Shown: in pieces, positions 5,985 to 9,461 of the stretch
Position numbering within the stretch: the stretch's first letter is position 1
Layout: each line of letters starts with the position of its first letter
Assembly: GCA_031424795.1 (NCBI GenBank)
Contig: JANPIC010000091.1
Span: 1 to 9,461 of the forward strand
DNA length: 9,461 nucleotides
Direction of reading: 5' to 3'
Source: Aalborgiella sp031424795
GTDB lineage: Bacteria; Pseudomonadota; Gammaproteobacteria; Burkholderiales; Burkholderiaceae_C
The notes under the pieces: generated by a model
Told to the model about the DNA's origin: nothing
What the model saw: only the letters and a program-made list of their open reading frames with translations
Database searches by the model: none
Made by a program: the position numbers and the translations under genes

Positions 5985-7181
5985 ATGTCTTTATTCTCAG
6001 CCGTCGAAATGGCCCCTCGCGACCCGATTTTGGGTTTGAACGAACAATTCAACGCCGACACCAACCCCGCCAAAGTCAACTTGGGCGTGGGCGTGTACTT
6101 TGACGATGCCGGCAAACTGCCGTTGCTGAAATGCGTGCAATCCGCCGAAGCAGCCATGGCTGCAGCGCCAAAACCACGCGGTTATTTGCCGATTGACGGT
6201 ATCCCCGCTTATGACGCTGGCGTCAAAGCGCTGGTTTTCGGTGCGGACTCTGAGCCCGTCAACTCTGGCCGCGTCGCCACCGTGCAAGCCATTGGCGGCA
6301 CCGGCGGCTTGAAGATTGGTGCGGACTTTTTGAAGAAGCTGAACCCCAACGCCAAAGTGTTGATCAGCGACCCAAGCTGGGAGAACCACCAAGCCCTGTT
6401 CACCAATGCCGGCTTCAAGGTTGAAACCTACCGCTATTACGACGCCACCACCCGTGGTTTGAACGTGGACGGCATGCTGGCCGATTTGGCCGCCGCACCG
6501 GCCGGCACCATCGCCCTCTTGCACGCCTGCTGCCATAACCCAACGGGTTACGACATCACCGCCGCCCAGTGGGATCAGGTCGTCGCCATCTGCAAAACCA
6601 ACAATCTCGTGCCTTTCCTGGACATGGCCTATCAGGGCTTTGGCTACGGCTTGAAGGAAGACGGTGCGGTGATCCAGAAGTTTGTCGACGCCGGTTTGAC
6701 CTTCTTCGTCTCCACCTCTTTCAGCAAAAGCTTCAGCCTGTACGGTGAGCGCGTGGGCGCTTTGAGCGTTTTGTGCACCGACAAAGCCGAGGCCGACCGT
6801 GTCTTGAGCCAGCTCAAAATCGCCATCCGCACCAACTACAGCAACCCGCCCACACACGGCGGCACGGTGGTGGCAGCGGTGTTGAACAGCCCTGAACTGC
6901 GCAAACAGTGGGAAGATGAACTGTCCGAGATGCGCGTCCGCATCAAGGCCATGCGCGCTGCGTTTGTCGAGAAACTCAAAGCCGCCGGCGTCAAGCAGGA
7001 CATGAGCTTCATCACCACGCAGATCGGCATGTTCAGCTACAGCGGCTTGAGCAAAGACCAGATGGTGCGCCTGCGCAACGAGTTCGGCGTCTACGGCACA
7101 GACACCGGCCGCATGTGCGTGGCAGCGCTGAACAGCAAGAACATCGACCACGTCTGCGCATCTATCGCCAAGGTGATGTGA
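5985..7181 (+). CDS. aspartate/aromatic amino acid aminotransferase (class I, PLP)
   Basis: A 398-residue fold-type I aminotransferase close in length to E. coli AspC and TyrB. It exchanges the amino group between aspartate or aromatic amino acids and 2-oxoglutarate in the cytosol. Visible landmarks are HACCHNPTGYD with Asn185, FLDMAYQGFGYG, the PLP Schiff-base lysine Lys248 in STSFSKSFSLYGERVGA, and the substrate-carboxylate arginine Arg376 in DTGRMCVAALN. All essential residues are present. AspC versus TyrB specificity cannot be settled by eye, so no symbol is given. The ATG at 5985 has AAAGG six bases upstream and fits the family N-terminus (MSLFSAVEMAPRDPILGLNE); the GTG at 5958 would add nine atypical residues. 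Its stop codon overlaps the start of the exporter gene downstream (GTGA). Confidence 0.95.
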   Translation: MSLFSAVEMAPRDPILGLNEQFNADTNPAKVNLGVGVYFDDAGKLPLLKCVQSAEAAMAAAPKPRGYLPIDGIPAYDAGVKALVFGADSEPVNSGRVATVQAIGGTGGLKIGADFLKKLNPNAKVLISDPSWENHQALFTNAGFKVETYRYYDATTRGLNVDGMLADLAAAPAGTIALLHACCHNPTGYDITAAQWDQVVAICKTNNLVPFLDMAYQGFGYGLKEDGAVIQKFVDAGLTFFVSTSFSKSFSLYGERVGALSVLCTDKAEADRVLSQLKIAIRTNYSNPPTHGGTVVAAVLNSPELRKQWEDELSEMRVRIKAMRAAFVEKLKAAGVKQDMSFITTQIGMFSYSGLSKDQMVRLRNEFGVYGTDTGRMCVAALNSKNIDHVCASIAKVM

Positions 7182-8257
7182 ACCCTGATGTGAGCCATGG
7201 CGTGAACAAAAATCCCGCCCTGCGCGGTGGCCTCCTCGCACTTTTGGCCGCCACACTCTTTGGTTTGAGCACGCCACTGGTGCAACACTTTGGCCAAGGT
7301 TTGGGGGCTTTTTCAACAGCGGCTCTGCTGTATGCAGGCGCTGCTTTTGTGGCGCTGTGGATGCGCCAACCTGTTGAATTAGAAGCAAAATTAAAGCGTG
7401 CGGACCTGCCCAGACTACTCGCCATGGCGGGTTTCGGTGCGGTCATCGGCCCTGTTGCACTGGCCTGGGGCTTGCAGCGCACCAGCGGCACCAGTGCGTC
7501 CTTGATGTTGACGTTGGAGGCTCTTTTCACCGTCGTCCTAGCATGGCGTTTGTATGGCGAAAGCATGGACAAACGCGTTGCCACCGCGATGCTGCTCCTG
7601 CTGGCAGGCGGTATGGCACTGGTGGCAGACCAGGGTTTGGCCGGAAATACACAATTGCTGGGTTTGCTTGCCGTACTGGCCGCCACGGCCGCATGGGGTT
7701 TGGACAACACCTTGTCACGCGGTGTCGCAGACCGTGACCCTGCGCAGGTTGTGATTGTCAAATCTGCTTTGGGCACATGCGCTTCAACCGTGCTGGCCGT
7801 GTTGTTTGGCGAGTCTGCGCCTCCTTTGACTTCGGCACTCGCACTCATCACCGTGGGTGCCATCGGTTATGGCCTGAGTTTGCGCTTTTACCTCTTGGCA
7901 CAACGTGCTTTTGGTGCAGCACGCACAGGCTCGGTGTTTGCGTTTGCACCGTTTATGGGTGCGATGGGTGCATTTGCATTTGGTGACCGATCTATGGGTT
8001 GGATCATGTTGGTTGCGGGTGTCTTGATGCTGGCTGGCGTGGCTTTGCATCTGATGGAATCACACGGCCATCTGCATACGCATGAGGTTTTGGAGCATGA
8101 ACACGCCCACAGCCACGACCCCAAACAAGCAGATGGGCATCATCTGCATTCGCACGAGGTATTGCCCACCGGCCCGCACAGCCACCCGCATAGCCATGAA
8201 CCCCTGCAGCACACCCACCCACACGTGCCGGATGCGCATCACGCGCATACGCATTGA
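7178..8257 (+). CDS. EamA/DMT-family transporter with histidine-rich C-terminal tail
   Basis: A 359-residue inner-membrane protein of the drug/metabolite transporter superfamily. Two EamA repeats (about residues 13-135 and 155-285) carry ten or so hydrophobic helices, beginning GGLLALLAATLFGLSTPLV and with AWGLDNTLSRGVADRDP at the start of the second repeat. EamA proteins typically export amino acids or metabolites. The last 67 residues (293-359) are hydrophilic and contain 23 histidines in HxH runs, a likely metal-binding tail. The GTG at 7178 is chosen because it overlaps the aminotransferase stop (GTGA) and has AAGG four bases upstream; GTG at 7190 or 7202 are alternatives, the latter nearest to the first helix. 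The ATG at 7115 would overlap the aminotransferase by 67 bp and is unlikely. Family is firm; substrate and exact start are not. Confidence 0.87.
   Translation: MNPDVSHGVNKNPALRGGLLALLAATLFGLSTPLVQHFGQGLGAFSTAALLYAGAAFVALWMRQPVELEAKLKRADLPRLLAMAGFGAVIGPVALAWGLQRTSGTSASLMLTLEALFTVVLAWRLYGESMDKRVATAMLLLLAGGMALVADQGLAGNTQLLGLLAVLAATAAWGLDNTLSRGVADRDPAQVVIVKSALGTCASTVLAVLFGESAPPLTSALALITVGAIGYGLSLRFYLLAQRAFGAARTGSVFAFAPFMGAMGAFAFGDRSMGWIMLVAGVLMLAGVALHLMESHGHLHTHEVLEHEHAHSHDPKQADGHHLHSHEVLPTGPHSHPHSHEPLQHTHPHVPDAHHAHTH
8055..8254 (+). repeat. histidine-rich coding repeats at the exporter C-terminus
   Basis: The CAC/CAT-rich end of the exporter gene encodes a degenerate repeat. A [TS]HEVL unit occurs twice (HTHEVLEHEHAHSHDP, then HSHEVLPTGPHSHPHSHEP), and a final block HTHPHVPDAHHAHTH follows. 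The DNA copies have diverged, so this is an old or functionally maintained repeat rather than a recent tandem duplication. Confidence 0.6.
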
Positions 8258-8297
8258 TTATTTTTACCCTTAAATCGGCATATAGCCAGCACATTTA

Positions 8298-8325
8298 TTG
8301 CTTTAGCAGCTATTAAATAAATAGC
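8298..8325. repeat. AT-rich hairpin resembling a Comamonadaceae intergenic element
   Basis: TTGCTTTAGCA is followed by the hairpin GCTATT (8309-8314), loop AAATA, AATAGC (8320-8325). The layout resembles a short 'agcgctagcagctatt...aatagc' element I recall as abundant between genes in Comamonadaceae. That recollection is not checked. It lies 41 bp after the exporter stop, so it could also help end transcription, but no uridine tract follows. Confidence 0.3.
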
Positions 8326-8360
8326 ATGTTTAATGTAAAATGATGTGTTAAATTTGCAGA

Positions 8361-8389
8361 TTTACTAACATACCATTTACCTGTAAAGT
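8361..8389 (+). promoter_or_regulatory. possible promoter of the DUF1428-VOC operon
   Basis: TTTACT (8361-8366) and TAAAGT (8384-8389), four of six matches each, are 17 bases apart. Transcription would begin near 8396, about 30 bases before the ATG at 8427. The small dyad TTTAC-CT-GTAAA (8376-8387) overlaps the -10 and could bind a repressor. The surrounding gap is AT-rich, as expected of a promoter region. Confidence 0.4.
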
Positions 8390-8426
8390 AGTCGTTTTGC
8401 AGTTGTCCATAAAGGGAGAAACCAAC

Positions 8427-8780
8427 ATGAACTACATCGACGGATTCGTAGCCGCAGTCCCCACCGCCAACCGCGAAGCCTACCGCGCCAAGGCCGAAAA
8501 AATGGCTGTCCTGTTTAAAAAGCATGGCGCTTTGAATGTCATCGAAAACTGGGGCAATGATGTGCCAGAAGGCAAATTAACCTCGTTCACCATGGCAGTG
8601 AAGCGGGAAGAAAGCGAATCTATCGTCTTCTCATGGATCACCTGGCCTTCAAAAACTATCCGCGATGAAGCTTGGAAAGTTGTGATGCAAGAGCCCGAGA
8701 TGAATGACACCAGCGCGCCTAATCTTTTTGACGGTAAACGCATGATTTATGGTGGGTTTGAGACGATTGTTGAGGCGTAA
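8427..8780 (+). CDS. DUF1428 family protein (YbaA-like)
   Basis: A 117-residue protein matching DUF1428 along its whole length: the opening MNYIDGFVAAVPTANREAYRAKAE, the central ALNVIENWGNDVPEGKLTSF, then ESIVFSWITWPSKTIRDEAW and the closing FDGKRMIYGGFETIVEA. E. coli YbaA belongs to this family of small dimeric alpha-beta-barrel proteins, whose function is not established. The ATG at 8427 is set by GGGAG eight bases upstream; the TTG at 8397 would add ten residues foreign to the family. It probably leads a short operon, with 18 bp between its stop and the next gene. Confidence 0.93.
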   Translation: MNYIDGFVAAVPTANREAYRAKAEKMAVLFKKHGALNVIENWGNDVPEGKLTSFTMAVKREESESIVFSWITWPSKTIRDEAWKVVMQEPEMNDTSAPNLFDGKRMIYGGFETIVEA

Positions 8781-8798
8781 ATTTTGAGGGGTATTAAC

Positions 8799-9278
8799 AT
8801 GATTGCAAAAAACACAATTTGCCTTTGGTACAACGGTGATGCCGAAGCAGCGGCGCGTTTTTACGCGGAAACGTTCCCCAACAGCTCGGTGGGAAATGTT
8901 ACGCGTGCCCCCGGCGACTATCCTGCCGGTAAGCAAGGTGCAGTGTTGACCGTGGAATTCGTGGTGTGCGGCATACCCTGTTTAGGGCTCAATGGCGGGC
9001 CTGGCGTGCCGCACTCAGACGCGTTTTCGTTTCAAATCTCTACCGAAGATCAAGCCGAAACCGACCGTTTGTGGAACGCGATTGTGGGCAACGGTGGTTC
9101 TGAGAGCGTCTGCGGCTGGTGCAAAGACCGCTGGGGTTTGTCATGGCAAATCACTCCGCTTGTCTTGATGGAAGCCATCACACATGCCGACCCAGCGGTC
9201 GCCCAACGCGCCTTTACCGCGATGATGAACATGGTCAAAATCGACGTGGCTGCGATTAAAGCTGCGGTACGTGGGTAA
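8799..9278 (+). CDS. VOC family protein, PhnB-like (3-dmu-9_3-mt domain)
   Basis: A 159-residue protein of the vicinal-oxygen-chelate superfamily, PhnB / '3-demethylubiquinone-9 3-methyltransferase' domain branch. The name is historical and methyltransferase activity should not be assumed. Diagnostic parts are CLWYNGDAEAAARFYAETF (residues about 7-25), LGLNGGP, HSDAFSFQISTEDQAETDRLWN, and the strongly conserved CGWCKDRWGLSWQITP near residue 105. A helical tail follows (DPAVAQRAFTAMMNMVKID). The ATG at 8799 has GAGGGG seven bases upstream; the TTG at 8784 is not needed. Its position directly after DUF1428, and 34 bp before a flavin-type gene, suggests one transcript. Substrate unknown. Confidence 0.92.
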   Translation: MIAKNTICLWYNGDAEAAARFYAETFPNSSVGNVTRAPGDYPAGKQGAVLTVEFVVCGIPCLGLNGGPGVPHSDAFSFQISTEDQAETDRLWNAIVGNGGSESVCGWCKDRWGLSWQITPLVLMEAITHADPAVAQRAFTAMMNMVKIDVAAIKAAVRG

Positions 9279-9312
9279 CGTTATCGAAATGCAGCATTTT
9301 TCAGGGGTTTAT

Positions 9313-9461
9313 TTGCAACACACCATCACCACCCTTCCCGCCCTGCGCGAGCTGTACGCGCCCGTCAACCCACGCTCTGCGCTCAAAGAGCTGCCGCAGC
9401 TGGACGTGCATGCCATGCGGTTCATCAGTTTGTCGCCCTTCGTCGTGCTGTCGAGTTACGG
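9313..9461 (+). CDS. pyridoxamine 5'-phosphate oxidase-like protein, N-terminal fragment
   Basis: An open frame of 49 codons runs off the right edge of the window. It begins QHTITTLPALRELYAP and continues with RFISLSPFVVLSSY, which matches the start of a family of pyridoxamine-5'-phosphate-oxidase-like flavoproteins (I recall members opening with 'LRALYG.p...a..Kql..ld.h...FI..SPF'). The TTG at 9313 is preferred because AGGGG lies five bases upstream and the family begins near this point; the ATG at 9289 would add eight residues and has no clear ribosome site. The fragment covers only the N-terminal helix and first strand, so cofactor and activity cannot be judged. It is probably co-transcribed with the VOC gene. 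Confidence 0.65.
   Translation, partial: MQHTITTLPALRELYAPVNPRSALKELPQLDVHAMRFISLSPFVVLSSY

Noticed and set aside
7115..7177. Exporter start at the ATG at 7115
   Set aside because: It would overlap the aminotransferase by 67 bp and add a polar arginine-rich leader before the first membrane helix; the GTGA-overlapping GTG at 7178 is a better start.
5997..7388. 463-codon open frame on the minus strand opposite the aminotransferase and the start of the exporter
   Set aside because: It is a shadow created by codon bias (C or G in third positions) of the real aminotransferase, which has all catalytic residues. The antisense product is rich in His, Gln, Val and Gly, shows no recognisable domain, and crosses a gene boundary.
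7162..7863. 233-codon open frame on the minus strand opposite the exporter
   Set aside because: Shadow of the EamA gene; Ser/Ala/Pro/Lys-rich product with no recognisable family.
1..9461. CRISPR array, tRNA, rRNA, insertion sequence, prophage or defence system
   Set aside because: No regularly spaced direct repeats, no tRNA-like cloverleaf, no transposase or phage gene, and no recognisable defence protein were found; the window looks like ordinary chromosome.

Overview
The window looks like an ordinary chromosomal stretch of a betaproteobacterium of the order Burkholderiales, perhaps Comamonadaceae. The grounds are moderate GC content, the DUF2917 gene divergent from a GcvA-like LysR regulator (DUF2917 is mainly a betaproteobacterial family), the style of the aminotransferase, and a hairpin resembling a repeat I recall from Comamonadaceae intergenic DNA. 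The genus is not resolved. I see no tRNA, rRNA, CRISPR array, insertion sequence, phage gene or attachment site. No gene-free stretch reaches 300 bases.

Left part (1-2213). A small antibiotic-biosynthesis-monooxygenase (ABM) fold protein runs rightward and converges on a LysR regulator. The LysR gene is divergent from a DUF2917 gene and an NTF2/SnoaL-like gene that overlap each other by 44 bp. The divergent promoters face each other with overlapping -10 hexamers, which suggests a LysR-controlled switch and places the LysR start at 1444.

Middle (2214-5839). A BamE-like small lipoprotein gene overlaps a nitronate monooxygenase gene by four bases (TTGA; TTG start). This pair converges, with only six bases between stop codons, on a large leftward gene. 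That gene encodes a SulP-type anion transporter fused to a STAS domain and a C-terminal cyclic-nucleotide-binding domain with an intact phosphate-binding cassette.

Right part (5840-9461). Divergent from the SulP gene is an aspartate/aromatic aminotransferase gene, coupled by a GTGA overlap to an EamA/DMT exporter with a 67-residue tail containing 23 histidines. After a 169-bp AT-rich gap comes a small operon: a DUF1428 (YbaA-like) protein, a PhnB-like VOC protein, and the start of a pyridoxamine-phosphate-oxidase-like flavoprotein cut off by the window edge.

Most genes belong to known families. The least ordinary features are the cNMP-gated-looking SulP transporter, the His-rich tail on the exporter coupled to the aminotransferase, and the compact face-to-face promoter pair at the LysR locus.
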